This document shows, one piece after another, positions 52,910 through 61,230 of a stretch of DNA of 64,000 nt (the stretch's first letter is position 1; each line of letters opens with the position of its first letter). The notes below the pieces were generated by a model. It saw only the letters and a list, made by a program, of their open reading frames with translations. It had not been told where the DNA came from and did no database searches. The DNA comes from Streptomyces sp. LUP47B. GTDB lineage: Bacteria > Actinomycetota > Actinomycetes > Streptomycetales > Streptomycetaceae. The stretch is from the NCBI RefSeq assembly GCF_001746295.1, contig NZ_MJAH01000015.1, forward strand, positions 363,419 through 427,418, given 5' to 3'. The translations under genes were made by a program, and so were the position numbers.

Positions 52910-54595
52910 TCACTTCGCGTCGGCATAGCACTCCACCACCGCCGTCGTGAACGGAAACCGCACCGGTGTCTCGCCGAACGTCAGCCGCCCGGCCAGGTCC
53001 GACGCCTCCCTGATGGCCGCCACGACCGCCTCGGTCTCCTCCTCGGGACAGTGCACGATCACCTCGTCGTGCTGGAAGAAGACCAGCTCGGCCGCCATCC
53101 GGGAACAGGCTTGCCGCAGCGCCGCGAGCATCAGCAGGGCCCAGTCGGCGGCGCTGCCCTGCACCACGAAGTTGCGCGCGAAGCGACCGCGGGCGCGGGT
53201 GTTGGTGGAGGCGTACCCGGGTCCCCAGCCGTCTTCCACAGGTCGCTCGACCGGGTCCTCCTGCGGGATGCCCGCCTCCTCCGCGTCGCCCGCGCCGGCC
53301 GCCGGCGGGCACGTCCGCCCCAGCCAGGTCCGCACCAGCCGGCCCTCCTCGCCCGCGCGGGCCGCGTCGTCGACGTACGCCACCGCCTTCGGGAAGCGGC
53401 GTCTGAGCGCGGCGAGGTTCTTGAGCCCGTCGCCGGAGGTCTGGCCGTACACCGCGCCGAGTACGGCGAGCTTGGCCTGGCCGCGGTCGCCGGAGAAGGC
53501 CCGGTCGGAGACGGACTGGTAGAGGTCGCTCTCGCGTCCTGCCACCTCCATGAGCCCGGGGTCGCGGGAGATGGCCGCCAGCACCCGCGGCTCCATCTGG
53601 TCGGCGTCGGCGACGACGAGCCGCCAGCCGGGGTCGGCGACCACCGCCCGCCGGATGACCTTGGGGATCTGAAGGGCACCGCCGCCATTGGTGACCCATC
53701 TGCCCGTGACGGTCCCGCCCGCCAGGAACTCGGGCCGGAACCGCCCGTCCCGCACCCAGTCCTGGAGCCAGGACCAGCCGTGGGCGACCCAGATGCGGTA
53801 CAGCTTCTTGTACTCGATCAGCGGCTTCACGGCCGGATGGTCGACGGACTCGATCTCCCACCGCCGGGTCGACTTCACCTTGATGCCGGCCTGCGCGAAC
53901 GCCTTGATGACGTCGGCGGGCAGATCGGGCCGCACCCGGCGCCCGAAGGCCTCGGACACCTGGTCGGCCAGCTCGGCGAGACGCCGGGGCTCGCCGCCTC
54001 CGGCATACCGCTCACCGAGCAGTTCGTGCAGCACCCGGCGGTGCGTCTCGGCGCTCCACGGCAGCCCGGCGCGGTTCATCTCGGCGGCCACCAGCATCCC
54101 CGCCGACTCGGCGGCGGTCAGCAGGCGCATCCGGTCGGGGTGCGCGGTGGCGTCGTGCCGCCGCTGCTGGTCCGCGTAGACCTCGGCGAGGTCGGTCAGC
54201 GGCACATGGACGCTCTGCGGCTCGAAAAGGGGTGACTGCGAGCCCGGTTCGGCCGCGCGCTGGGGCGGGTCGGGCGGTACGGGGCCGTCACGCAGCCGGG
54301 CCAGGGCGGCGGCGGCCGAGCGGGGCTCGCCGTAACGCCCCGCGTGGCCCAGCAGGAGGGTCTCGGCGTCCTCGATGTCGTAGCACCGCTCGACCCGCAC
54401 CCCCGCGGCGAGCAGACGCGGATAGATCTCGGCGGTGGACCGCCACACCCACCGCGCCACCTCCGGCCGCCCCCGCACTGCCGCAGCCGGGTCCGCCTCC
54501 CACCGCACCGGCCCGGCGGGCAACCCGTCGGGACCGAGGGCGGCGACCTCCACACCACCGTCCTCGGCCGGCGCGAGAGCCCAGCGGTCGGTCAT
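52910..54595 (-). CDS. PolA-like family A DNA polymerase, compact
   Basis: 561 residues from ATG 54595. A degenerate 3'-5' exonuclease-like region comes first, then the polymerase domain: GTVTGRWVTNGGGALQIPKV, VVADADQMEPRVLAAISRDP (motif A, D-x5-E/PR in place of DYSQIELR), GQAKLAVLGAVYGQTSGDGL (motif B, the KxxxFGxxYG analogue) and FFQHDEVIVHCPEEE (motif C, VHDE). Catalytic acids of motifs A and C are kept. No 5'-nuclease domain. Annotated in Streptomyces as 'bifunctional 3'-5' exonuclease/DNA polymerase', distinct from the main PolA. It converges on the SARP gene with no gap. Confidence 0.88.
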   Translation of the reverse strand: MTDRWALAPAEDGGVEVAALGPDGLPAGPVRWEADPAAAVRGRPEVARWVWRSTAEIYPRLLAAGVRVERCYDIEDAETLLLGHAGRYGEPRSAAAALARLRDGPVPPDPPQRAAEPGSQSPLFEPQSVHVPLTDLAEVYADQQRRHDATAHPDRMRLLTAAESAGMLVAAEMNRAGLPWSAETHRRVLHELLGERYAGGGEPRRLAELADQVSEAFGRRVRPDLPADVIKAFAQAGIKVKSTRRWEIESVDHPAVKPLIEYKKLYRIWVAHGWSWLQDWVRDGRFRPEFLAGGTVTGRWVTNGGGALQIPKVIRRAVVADPGWRLVVADADQMEPRVLAAISRDPGLMEVAGRESDLYQSVSDRAFSGDRGQAKLAVLGAVYGQTSGDGLKNLAALRRRFPKAVAYVDDAARAGEEGRLVRTWLGRTCPPAAGAGDAEEAGIPQEDPVERPVEDGWGPGYASTNTRARGRFARNFVVQGSAADWALLMLAALRQACSRMAAELVFFQHDEVIVHCPEEETEAVVAAIREASDLAGRLTFGETPVRFPFTTAVVECYADAK

Positions 54596-54650
54596 GATTG
54601 CGAGTGTGGCAGGAGGGTCTGACAACGGACCTTCCAACGAACCGGGTCCC

Positions 54651-55388
54651 TCAGCCCTGCTCCCCCTGCGGCTTCAGGTACCCCTCCAGCTCCTTGGCGA
54701 GGGCAGCCTCCACCGGGCCTTTCCCGATGCCGAGAGCGGACAGGACCCCGGTGCCGTGTTCGAACTCCAGCAGGGCCAGCAGGATGTGTTCGGTGCCGAT
54801 GTAGTTGTGGCCCAGCCGGAGTGCCTCGCGGAAGGTGAGTTCCAGGACCTTCTTGGCGTCGGAGCCGTAGGGGACGAGCTCGGGGACCTCGTCGGCGGCC
54901 GGCGGGAGCGCCTCGTTCGCGGCCCGGCGGACGGCGTCGAGGGTGACGCCCTGCGCGACGAGCGCCTTGGCGGCGAGGCCCTCCGGTTCGGCCAGCAGTC
55001 CGAGGACGAGGTGCTCGGGACGGCCCTCGGGGTTGCGGGCGGTGATGGCCGCGTTGTGGGCCGACATCACCACGTTGCGGGCCCGCACGGTGTACCGGCT
55101 GAAGCCCTGGTCGGCGGCCAGGTCCGTCGACTCCCTGGGCACGAACCGCTTCTGCGCCGCCTGCCGGGTGACTCCCATGCTCCGTCCGATGTCGGTCCAG
55201 GAGGCACCCGAACGCCGTGCCTGGTCCACGAAGTGGCCGATCAGATGGTCGGCCACCTCCCCGAGATGATCGGCGGCGATCACCGCGTCCTGCAGCTGGT
55301 CGAGGGGCTCGACATGGACCTTCTTGATGGCCGTGATGAGGTCGTCGAGCCGTACGGATGACGTGATGTTGTCGGGGTTGGTCGTCAT
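54651..55388 (-). CDS. Clp N-domain protein with N-terminal HTH
   Basis: 245 residues. Residues 1-75 hold an HTH: QARRSGASWTDIGRSMGVTR, QAAQKRFVPR. The rest is a pair of ClpC/ClpB N-terminal repeats: FSRYTVRARNVVMSAHNAAI (N in first repeat), RPEHLVLGLLAEPEGLAAKA, and LRLGHNYIGTEHILLALLEF, the classic Clp_N signature. There is no AAA+ domain, so it binds DNA and probably substrates or ClpP-system partners but has no unfoldase. The ATG lies within two bases of a palindrome (see next entry), suggesting autoregulation. Confidence 0.9.
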   Translation of the reverse strand: MTTNPDNITSSVRLDDLITAIKKVHVEPLDQLQDAVIAADHLGEVADHLIGHFVDQARRSGASWTDIGRSMGVTRQAAQKRFVPRESTDLAADQGFSRYTVRARNVVMSAHNAAITARNPEGRPEHLVLGLLAEPEGLAAKALVAQGVTLDAVRRAANEALPPAADEVPELVPYGSDAKKVLELTFREALRLGHNYIGTEHILLALLEFEHGTGVLSALGIGKGPVEAALAKELEGYLKPQGEQG

Positions 55389-55390
55389 GT

Positions 55391-55435
55391 GTCAACCGTA
55401 GGTTGACGCATGCGGGGCGTCAACCCTTGGTTGAC
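55391..55435 (-). promoter_or_regulatory. Two palindromic operators on a leaderless-type promoter
   Basis: GTCAACC-GTA-GGTTGAC (55391-55407) and GTCAACC-CTT-GGTTGAC (55419-55435), 28 bp centre to centre. On the minus strand TTGACG (55423-55418), 17 nt, TACGGT (55400-55395) is a good promoter. It would start transcription at the ATG at 55388. One palindrome overlaps the -10 and the other the -35. Confidence 0.72.
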
Positions 55436-55478
55436 ATCTGGAGGCGTCCACGCGCGCGTGCCGCCGCTGCTTCGGCCG

Positions 55479-56108
55479 CTACTTCGGCGAGGACACCACC
55501 AACCGCACCGCCAGCCCCGTGAACACCGACCCGCTGAAGATGTTGAGCCCCCGTGCCACCCGCCGACTGCGCCGCAGCAGCGCAGAGAGCTTCCCTGAGA
55601 GCAGCCCGGTCAGGCCGTCCACCACGACGCCCATCACGGTGATCGTGAGCCCGAGCACCAGGAACTGCCCCCACACATGGCCCATCTCCGGCGCCACGAA
55701 CTGGGGCAGGAACGCCACGTTGAACAGGATCACCTTGGGGTTGAGCAGATTGGTGACGGCCCCCTGCCAGAAGGCCCGCCGCATCCCGGGACCGGCCGGC
55801 GCCCCGTCCTCACCCGGCACCGAACGGTCCCGGAACGCCTTCACCGCGAGGTACAGCAGATAGGCCGCGCCCGCCCAGCGCAGCACGTGGTACAGCGTCG
55901 GCAGAGCCTGGAACAGCGCCGAAAGACCGAGCGCCGCCGCGACCGTGTGCACGAACATCGCCGAGGCCACCCCGAGCGCCGCCATCACCCCCGCGGCGGG
56001 CCCGCCCCGGCCGCCCATCGCCACGATGAACATCATGTCGGGACCGGGAGTGACACAGAGCGCGAAGGCGGCGACGAGAAAGGCCGCGTAAAGAGACATG
56101 TCCACCAT
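55479..56108 (-). CDS. LysE-family amino-acid/metabolite exporter
   Basis: 209 residues, six TM helices. AALCVTPGPDMMFIVAMGG-like start (FALCVTPGPDMMFIVAMGGR, the conserved PGP motif), AFWQGAVTNLLNPKVILFNV (the NPK motif). This is the RhtB/LysE translocator fold exporting amino acids or homoserine-type compounds. Start chosen at ATG 56108; ATG 56099 is equally possible. It is divergent from the DUF2786 gene with 67 bp between. Confidence 0.9.
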   Translation of the reverse strand: MVDMSLYAAFLVAAFALCVTPGPDMMFIVAMGGRGGPAAGVMAALGVASAMFVHTVAAALGLSALFQALPTLYHVLRWAGAAYLLYLAVKAFRDRSVPGEDGAPAGPGMRRAFWQGAVTNLLNPKVILFNVAFLPQFVAPEMGHVWGQFLVLGLTITVMGVVVDGLTGLLSGKLSALLRRSRRVARGLNIFSGSVFTGLAVRLVVSSPK

Positions 56109-56175
56109 GCCGCCCATGCTCGAAGCGGCACGCGCGCGTGGGCGACCCATTTTCGGGGAGTGAGACGATCGCTCC

Positions 56176-57333
56176 GTGAGCAGCAGTAAGAGCAACAGCG
56201 CGAGCGACAGCCAGGACGGCACCGTCGACCGCGCCTTCCGGGCCGCCCTCTACTCCGACGACGACACCGCCCTGGACACCGGCGCCTCCGTCCTCGCCGC
56301 CGACCCCGAGGCGGACACCGAACTGGCCCGGCGCGGCGCCGAGTTCGTGGCGCAGGCCTGGCGGCGCGGCTGGCAGCCCGCCGATGTCGTACGGATCGTG
56401 CGACGCGAACTGGACGACCCCCACGTACGCCTCGCCGCCGCCCTGATCAGGGCGCAGGCCCCGGACGACCGACCGCGCGGCCACCGCTGGGCCGCTCAGC
56501 TGGCCCAGCTGGAGGAGCCCGACGAGAACACCGCCCGCCCCGACCGCTTCACGCACGCCACCGCCGTACTCGAGCTGTACCGCCTGCTGCTGCGCCTGCC
56601 CGCGCTGGAACCGCTGGAGGAACCCCGGCAGGAGCACAAGGGCGACGCCCGCATGCTCGGCCGTATCCGTGCCCTGCTCGCCAAGGCGGAGGCGACCGGC
56701 TACCCCGAGGAGGCGGAGGCCCTCACCGCCAAGGCGCAGGAGCTGATGGCCCGGCACAGTGTCGACGAGGCGCTGCTCGACGCCCGGGCGCCCGCGAAGG
56801 ACGCCCCCGGCGCTTGCCGGATCGGGGTCGAGCCGCCGTACGAACAGGCGAAGGCGGTGCTGCTCGACGCGGTCGCCACCGCCAACCACTGCCGGGCCGT
56901 GTGGAACGAACCGTTCGCCTTCTCCACGGTCGTCGGCTTCGAGGGCGACCTGGCGGCGGTCGAACTGCTGTACACCTCGCTGCTCGTGCAGGCGCAGTCC
57001 GCGATGGCCAAGGCGGAGGCGGCCCAGCGGGCGGGCGGCCGGGCGCGTACCAAGACCTTCCGGCAGTCCTTCCTCGCGGCCTACGCCCACCGCGTCGGTG
57101 ACCGCCTGCGCACCGCCGCCGAGGCCCCGGTGACCGACGACCTGCTGCCGGTCCTCGCCTCCCGCGAGGTCGCCGTCACCGACCGCTTGGACCGGATGTT
57201 CCCGCAGACCACCACGACCCGTCTGCGCGGTGTCAGCGACGAAGCGGGCTGGACCGAGGGCGCCCGGGCCGCCGACCGGGCGCAGGTCGGAAACCGGCCC
57301 CGGATCAGTCCCCGACCGGAGAGAAGGCGCTGA
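56176..57333 (+). CDS. DUF2786 domain protein
   Basis: 385 residues from GTG 56176. The DUF2786 core is MLGRIRALLAKAEATGYPEE, AEALTAKAQELMARHSVDEA (about 160-200), followed by FEGDLAAVELLYTSLLVQAQ and FRQSFLAAYAHRVGDRL. The N-terminal 120 residues are helical and actinobacterial. Function unknown; some relatives sit near phage genes. Its 3' end overlaps the convergent lipoprotein gene by 29 bp. Confidence 0.88.
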   Translation: MSSSKSNSASDSQDGTVDRAFRAALYSDDDTALDTGASVLAADPEADTELARRGAEFVAQAWRRGWQPADVVRIVRRELDDPHVRLAAALIRAQAPDDRPRGHRWAAQLAQLEEPDENTARPDRFTHATAVLELYRLLLRLPALEPLEEPRQEHKGDARMLGRIRALLAKAEATGYPEEAEALTAKAQELMARHSVDEALLDARAPAKDAPGACRIGVEPPYEQAKAVLLDAVATANHCRAVWNEPFAFSTVVGFEGDLAAVELLYTSLLVQAQSAMAKAEAAQRAGGRARTKTFRQSFLAAYAHRVGDRLRTAAEAPVTDDLLPVLASREVAVTDRLDRMFPQTTTTRLRGVSDEAGWTEGARAADRAQVGNRPRISPRPERRR

Positions 57334-57847
57334 CCGAGGCGTTCGGGTCACCGGCGTTGTCGCTGCGGCCCTGGACCGGGCCGTACGACCACTTGTAGCT
57401 CTTCGCGGTCCCGGCCCCCGGCAGAGCGATGTCCAGCGTCTTCACGTCGAGGCTCGCCTTGGCGCCGGCCTCACCGCGCGTGTATGTGAGGGTGAAGGTG
57501 GCGGCCGTGCCCTTGGCCAGGGTGACCTTCGTGGACTTCGTGCCTTCGCCGGGCGAGACGCTCGCCGACGAGTCCGTGGCGTTCAGGTCGATGCCGGGGA
57601 AGCCGTCCAGCGTGCACTCGGCGCTCTGGTTGGTGAGCGTGACGGGGATGTTGCCGGTGTCACCGGCGGCGGGGGCGACGTTGGCGGGTCCGACCTCCAC
57701 GTCCATGGCGCCGATCTTGCAGGTGGTGCCGTTTCCCGGGCTCGCGGCGGCGCTGTCGTCACCACCGGAGCCGGAGCTGTCACTGGAGCAGCCGGTCAGG
57801 AGCAGGGCCGCGGCGAGGGCGGTGACGGCGAGGGGGGCGGCGCGCAT
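57305..57847 (-). CDS. DUF4232-type secreted lipoprotein
   Basis: 180 residues from ATG 57847, RBS GAGGAC. Signal peptide with lipobox LLLTGC, a Ser/Gly/Asp linker, then a beta-rich domain with two Cys (GTTCKIG, AECTLDG) and GNIPVTLTNQSAECTLDGFP, the DUF4232 pattern of immunoglobulin-like domains. It is probably cell-surface and its ligand is unknown. Confidence 0.85.
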   Translation of the reverse strand: MRAAPLAVTALAAALLLTGCSSDSSGSGGDDSAAASPGNGTTCKIGAMDVEVGPANVAPAAGDTGNIPVTLTNQSAECTLDGFPGIDLNATDSSASVSPGEGTKSTKVTLAKGTAATFTLTYTRGEAGAKASLDVKTLDIALPGAGTAKSYKWSYGPVQGRSDNAGDPNASVSAFSPVGD

Positions 57848-57935
57848 GTGAAGTCCTCTGATGTGAGCGATCCGGTGCATGGATCATCACGCATGACGGG
57901 GCGCCACGGTTGCCCGCCCCCACCGACGCCTTCCG

Positions 57936-58439
57936 TTACGACCCCGAGCTCACCGTCGGGAACGCGCTGGGCAGCTTGCCGCCGTCGGCCCGGGTGTAGG
58001 TCTCGGCGCCGATACCGCCCTCCCAGTTCACCTTGAGGGTGTCCTTGCCGACCGACTGGACCGTCCCGTCCGCCCGGTCCTTGCTGCCGTCCGTGCACTT
58101 GAGGCGGATCGCGTGGGCACTCGCGGAGCCGCTGCACACCGTGCCGCCGGTGACGAAGAGCCCGGCCTGGTCGCCGTTGACCAGCAGTGCCACGGCCTTG
58201 CCGCCCGTGGTCGCCAGCCAGCTGCCCGCCACCTTGCCGGACGCGGAAGACGTACCGCCCGTCCCATCGGAAGCCGAGGCGGACGCCGACGGCGAGACGG
58301 CCGTACTGGAGCTCGGCGACGGCTCGTCGTCCGAGCCGCCGCCGCTGCACGCGGTCAGGACGAGCGCGCCCACCAGTCCCGCGACCGCGAGCCCGGCCCG
58401 CCGACGCGGCGCAGTGCGCGAGAGGATCGCCGTAGTCAC
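57936..58439 (-). CDS. Secreted lipoprotein, unknown function
   Basis: 167 residues from GTG 58439, GGAG nine bases upstream (TTG 58451 is an alternative). Twin-Arg-like RRRAGLAVAGLVGALVLTAC signal with lipobox. A Ser/Asp-rich spacer precedes a 95-residue domain with two Cys (GTVCSGSA, RLKCTDGS). Not a recognised family. It follows the DUF4232 gene direction, possibly co-transcribed. Confidence 0.75.
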   Translation of the reverse strand: MTTAILSRTAPRRRAGLAVAGLVGALVLTACSGGGSDDEPSPSSSTAVSPSASASASDGTGGTSSASGKVAGSWLATTGGKAVALLVNGDQAGLFVTGGTVCSGSASAHAIRLKCTDGSKDRADGTVQSVGKDTLKVNWEGGIGAETYTRADGGKLPSAFPTVSSGS

Positions 58440-58652
58440 TGGAGGCTCCAAGCTGTAGTGGTCGGCCGAACGGACCGCAGCAAGCTACCAGCAGGACCCG
58501 TGAGAGCTACCAGGAGGATTCGCGGACACCTGGCAGATATCCCGCGTGCGCCTGTTCCCGCAGCCCCACGCGGAGGCTGCGCCGCAACTCCTATGCGGGG
58601 GTCTGAAAAGTCACTGACACTCCGTGCGATCAAGAGCGCCAGGTGAGGCCTC

Positions 58653-58701
58653 ATAGGTAGGAGATTCCCTACGCTTGACCCGTAGGGAATCTCCTACCTA
58701 T
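58653..58701. promoter_or_regulatory. 21-bp perfect inverted repeat over the VOC-ArsR promoter
   Basis: Arms 58653-58673 and 58681-58701 are exact complements around CTTGACC. Each arm holds a site palindromic in its own right: GTAGGAGATTCCCTAC (58657-58672) and GTAGGGAATCTCCTAC (58682-58697). TTGACC (58675-58680) and TATCAT (58699-58704, 18 nt apart) form a promoter that would start at about 58711, at ATG 58712. The 58452-58652 stretch before it is otherwise empty. Confidence 0.75.
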
Positions 58702-58711
58702 CATGCCGGGC

Positions 58712-59095
58712 ATGACCATCACCCACGCCTCCTTCGTCACCCTCCCCGTCTCCGACCAGGACCGCGCGCTGCGCTTCTACACCGACGTCCTCGGTCTGAC
58801 CGTCACCGCCGACCGGGACCTGCCCCGGGGGCGCTGGCTCCAGGTCGCCCCCGAGGGCGCGCAGACCGTCTTCACGCTCTCCGGTCCGGGCATGGGCGGC
58901 TTCGAGCCCGGCTCGGCCCGGGGGATCATGTTGGTGACGACCGACGTCGACGCGGACTGTGCGCGGCTCGCGGAGGCCGGGACTCCCGTCCAGGGACCCG
59001 ACGAGCTTCCGTGGGGCCGCATGGCCTCCTTCACGGACCCCGACGGCAACGGTCTGATGCTGCTGACGGAGGCACCAGTAGGAAGGCCGGCATGA
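58712..59095 (+). CDS. VOC (glyoxalase/bleomycin-resistance fold) protein
   Basis: 127 residues. VOC folds: ITHASFVTLPVSDQDRALRF, YTDVLGLTVTADRDL, WGRMASFTDPDGNGLMLLTE (metal-Glu strand). ATG 58712 is chosen because the promoter implies a leaderless start; ATG 58703 is inside the operator. No catalytic specificity is apparent. Its stop overlaps the ArsR start (ATGA), so the three genes form a coupled operon controlled by ArsR. Confidence 0.85.
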   Translation: MTITHASFVTLPVSDQDRALRFYTDVLGLTVTADRDLPRGRWLQVAPEGAQTVFTLSGPGMGGFEPGSARGIMLVTTDVDADCARLAEAGTPVQGPDELPWGRMASFTDPDGNGLMLLTEAPVGRPA

Positions 59096-59460
59096 CCGCA
59101 TCCGGGGCCGTCGAGGCCGGGACCACCGAGGCCGACGCGGACCGCGTCTTCGCCGCGCTCGCGAGCGCCGTACGCCGCGAGGTGCTGCGGCTGCTGCGCG
59201 ACGGGGGGCCGCAGCCCGTCCAGGCCCTGGCCGACCATTTCGACATGCGGCGCCCGAGCCTGTCCGAGCATCTGAGGGTGCTGCGGGAGGCGGGCCTCGT
59301 TTCCGAGCAGCGCTCCGGCCGGCAGCGCATCTACCGACTGGAGGCGGCCCCGCTCGCCGAGGTGCAGGACTGGCTCCATCCGTACGAGCGGTTCTGGCGC
59401 GGCCGGCTGAAGGACCTGGGCGCCCTGCTGGACCGTATGCCCGACGATGACGTGACATGA
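59092..59460 (+). CDS. ArsR-family regulator
   Basis: 122 residues: ADRVFAALASAVRREVLRLL, DMRRPSLSEHLRVLREAGLV (HTH), SEQRSGRQRIYRLEAAPLAE (wing). No CxC metal site, so it is not a metal sensor; it belongs to the group paired with SRPBCC (AHSA1) proteins. It probably represses its own operon by binding the inverted repeat at 58653-58701. Confidence 0.93.
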   Translation: MTASGAVEAGTTEADADRVFAALASAVRREVLRLLRDGGPQPVQALADHFDMRRPSLSEHLRVLREAGLVSEQRSGRQRIYRLEAAPLAEVQDWLHPYERFWRGRLKDLGALLDRMPDDDVT

Positions 59461-59918
59461 GCAACGCACCCGACGAGGACCTCACGGTCATCCGCGTCGA
59501 CCAGTTCTTCCCGCACCCGCCCGCCAAGGTCTGGCGCGCCCTCACCGACCCCGAGCTGCTCGTGCAGTGGCAGATGCAGGGGGCGCAGGCGTTTCGGCTC
59601 GAGGTCGGACACCGGTACACCATGACGTCCGTCCCGCGGCCGAACTCGAACTTCTCCGGCACTGTCGACGTGGAGGTTCTCGCGTTCGAGCCGCAGCGGA
59701 TGCTGAGCCTCCGGTGGACCGACACCGATCCGGCCAGCTCCGCCGACTGGACGGTCACATGGAAGGTGGAACAGGAAGGGCGCGGAACGCGTCTCTTTCT
59801 AGTGCACGAGGGTTTCGATCCCGACGATCCCGCTCAGCTGATGGCCCGGACGATCATGGACGGGGGCTGGCGGTCGCATGTGATGCGAGCTCTGGGGCAC
59901 ACGATGGAACGAATCTAG
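59457..59918 (+). CDS. SRPBCC/AHSA1-domain protein
   Basis: 153 residues: IRVDQFFPHPPAKVWRALTD, PELLVQWQMQGAQAFRLEVG, FDPDDPAQLMARTIMDGGWR. This is the helix-grip fold that binds hydrophobic ligands. It overlaps the ArsR stop by 4 bp. ArsR-SRPBCC pairs are common in actinobacteria and the SRPBCC protein is sometimes the ligand-binding partner. Function unknown. Confidence 0.9.
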   Translation: MSNAPDEDLTVIRVDQFFPHPPAKVWRALTDPELLVQWQMQGAQAFRLEVGHRYTMTSVPRPNSNFSGTVDVEVLAFEPQRMLSLRWTDTDPASSADWTVTWKVEQEGRGTRLFLVHEGFDPDDPAQLMARTIMDGGWRSHVMRALGHTMERI

Positions 59919-59959
59919 CGCCCCACACGTCACATCTGTAACCACAGGAACACCCCTCG

Positions 59960-59991
59960 TGCACGTGCATCTGCTCATGCGTATGCACGTG
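59960..59991. promoter_or_regulatory. TGCACGTG motifs upstream of the DUF397 gene
   Basis: TGCACGTGCA (59960-59969) and TGCACGTG (59984-59991), 24 bp apart, at -75 to -107 from GTG 60067. The same 10-mer lies at 61014-61023 between the HATPase and XRE genes. Confidence 0.5.
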
Positions 59992-60066
59992 AACAGAGCT
60001 ATGATCCGGACCAGTTGACCGCTGCATCACTGGCCACAAGGCCACCGCACCACCGGGGAGCGACCT

Positions 60067-60309
60067 GTGGACCTCGACGTGTACAACGGCATGACGGCCA
60101 CGGCTCTGCGCGGGGTGGCCTGGCAGAAGAGCCGGCACAGCAACTCGCAGGGTTCCTGCGTGGAGTTCGCGCGCCTGCCCGACGGGGGAGTTGCGGTTCG
60201 CAACTCCCGTTTCCCGGACGGCCCCGCGCTCGTCTACACGCGCGCGGAGATCGAGGCGATGCTCCTCGGCATCAAGGACGGCGAGTTCGACCACCTGATA
60301 GCGGGTTGA
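60067..60309 (+). CDS. DUF397 protein
   Basis: 80 residues: WQKSRHSNSQGSCVEFARLP, DGGVAVRNSRFPDG, the DUF397 signature (a small beta domain). GTG 60067. These proteins accompany XRE-DUF5753 regulators and HATPase anti-sigma-like proteins; the well-studied case is the whiJ-type locus in S. coelicolor developmental control. It is followed by a hairpin terminator. Confidence 0.92.
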   Translation: MDLDVYNGMTATALRGVAWQKSRHSNSQGSCVEFARLPDGGVAVRNSRFPDGPALVYTRAEIEAMLLGIKDGEFDHLIAG

Positions 60310-60310
60310 A

Positions 60311-60336
60311 CCCCGGTCACCTGTGGGTGACCGGGG
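60311..60336 (+). terminator. Hairpin after the DUF397 gene
   Basis: 11-bp perfect stem CCCCGGTCACC / GGTGACCGGGG with a tetraloop TGTG, starting two bases after the stop codon. Confidence 0.85.
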
Positions 60337-60400
60337 GTAACTGCGTCAGTGCGCCGTGTAACGCGCGTAGAACCGTGGCGTCGTAAAGCGCCGCGATGTG

Positions 60401-60922
60401 TCACTCGGCGGAAGCCGCGGCCGGACCGGCGTGCGGCTGGAGCCGGAACAGCGCCCAGACCATCTTGCCGCCCAGCGTCCCCGCCATCGGATGCCAGCCC
60501 CAGCTGTCGCTGAAGGAGTCGACGAGAAACAGCCCGCGCCCGGACTCCGCCGAGAAGTCGTCGGAGTCACGCGCGATCGGACTGTCCTGGCTGGGGTCGC
60601 GCACCGCGCACACCAGTCGCTCGGTCCACCGCAGCAAGTGCAGCCGCACGGGCGGATTCTGCTTCTCCGGGTGCGCGCCGGTCACCGGCACCGCGTGCCG
60701 CAGCGCGTTGGTGACCAGTTCGGAGACCACGAGACAGATGTCGTCGAAGTGGTCGCTCAGCTCCCACTGGTCCAGCGTTCTGCGGGTGAACCTCCGTGCG
60801 TCGCCCACCGCTTCGTAGCGGGCGGGCAGCGAACAGGAGGCGGCGTCGGACGCGGCCGCAGGATCCAGCGGCGGAAGGCCCTGCCGTAACGGCTCGAGCA
60901 TGGTCGATCCATTCATCCCCAT
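60401..60922 (-). CDS. ATP-binding protein (HATPase_c, RsbW-type)
   Basis: 173 residues from ATG 60922 (60916 is also in frame). N-box ICLVVSELVTNALRHAV, D-box VRDPSQDSPIAR, G-box SGRGLFLVDSFSDSWGWHP. It is the anti-sigma-kinase-like member of the trio with DUF397 and XRE-DUF5753. It has no receiver or sensor domain, so it probably regulates a partner through binding or phosphorylation. Confidence 0.9.
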   Translation of the reverse strand: MGMNGSTMLEPLRQGLPPLDPAAASDAASCSLPARYEAVGDARRFTRRTLDQWELSDHFDDICLVVSELVTNALRHAVPVTGAHPEKQNPPVRLHLLRWTERLVCAVRDPSQDSPIARDSDDFSAESGRGLFLVDSFSDSWGWHPMAGTLGGKMVWALFRLQPHAGPAAASAE

Positions 60923-61230
60923 GCGAGGCACTCCCGGGAACTCGCGGTCGTTGCGATGCAGCGGTTGCGCGGGACCATGGTTTCGGATGAGCGATGCAGA
61001 TGCAAGGTGCAGATGCACGTGCAGCTGACCGAATTGGACCCACCCGTACCGCTTGTTGGCCATTTTTTCCGCCATCTTCTCCACTACTTCTTCTCTCTTC
61101 CTCCCCTCTACCGGTCTCGGCCCTGTGCAGAATCTTTGGCTTCTTTCCATATCTGTAATCGGACGAGTACTGCTCGGAGTGTTTTAGTGGCAGACTCTGG
61201 CCCCTGAAGACGTTGGGGAGGCTGGCGAAC

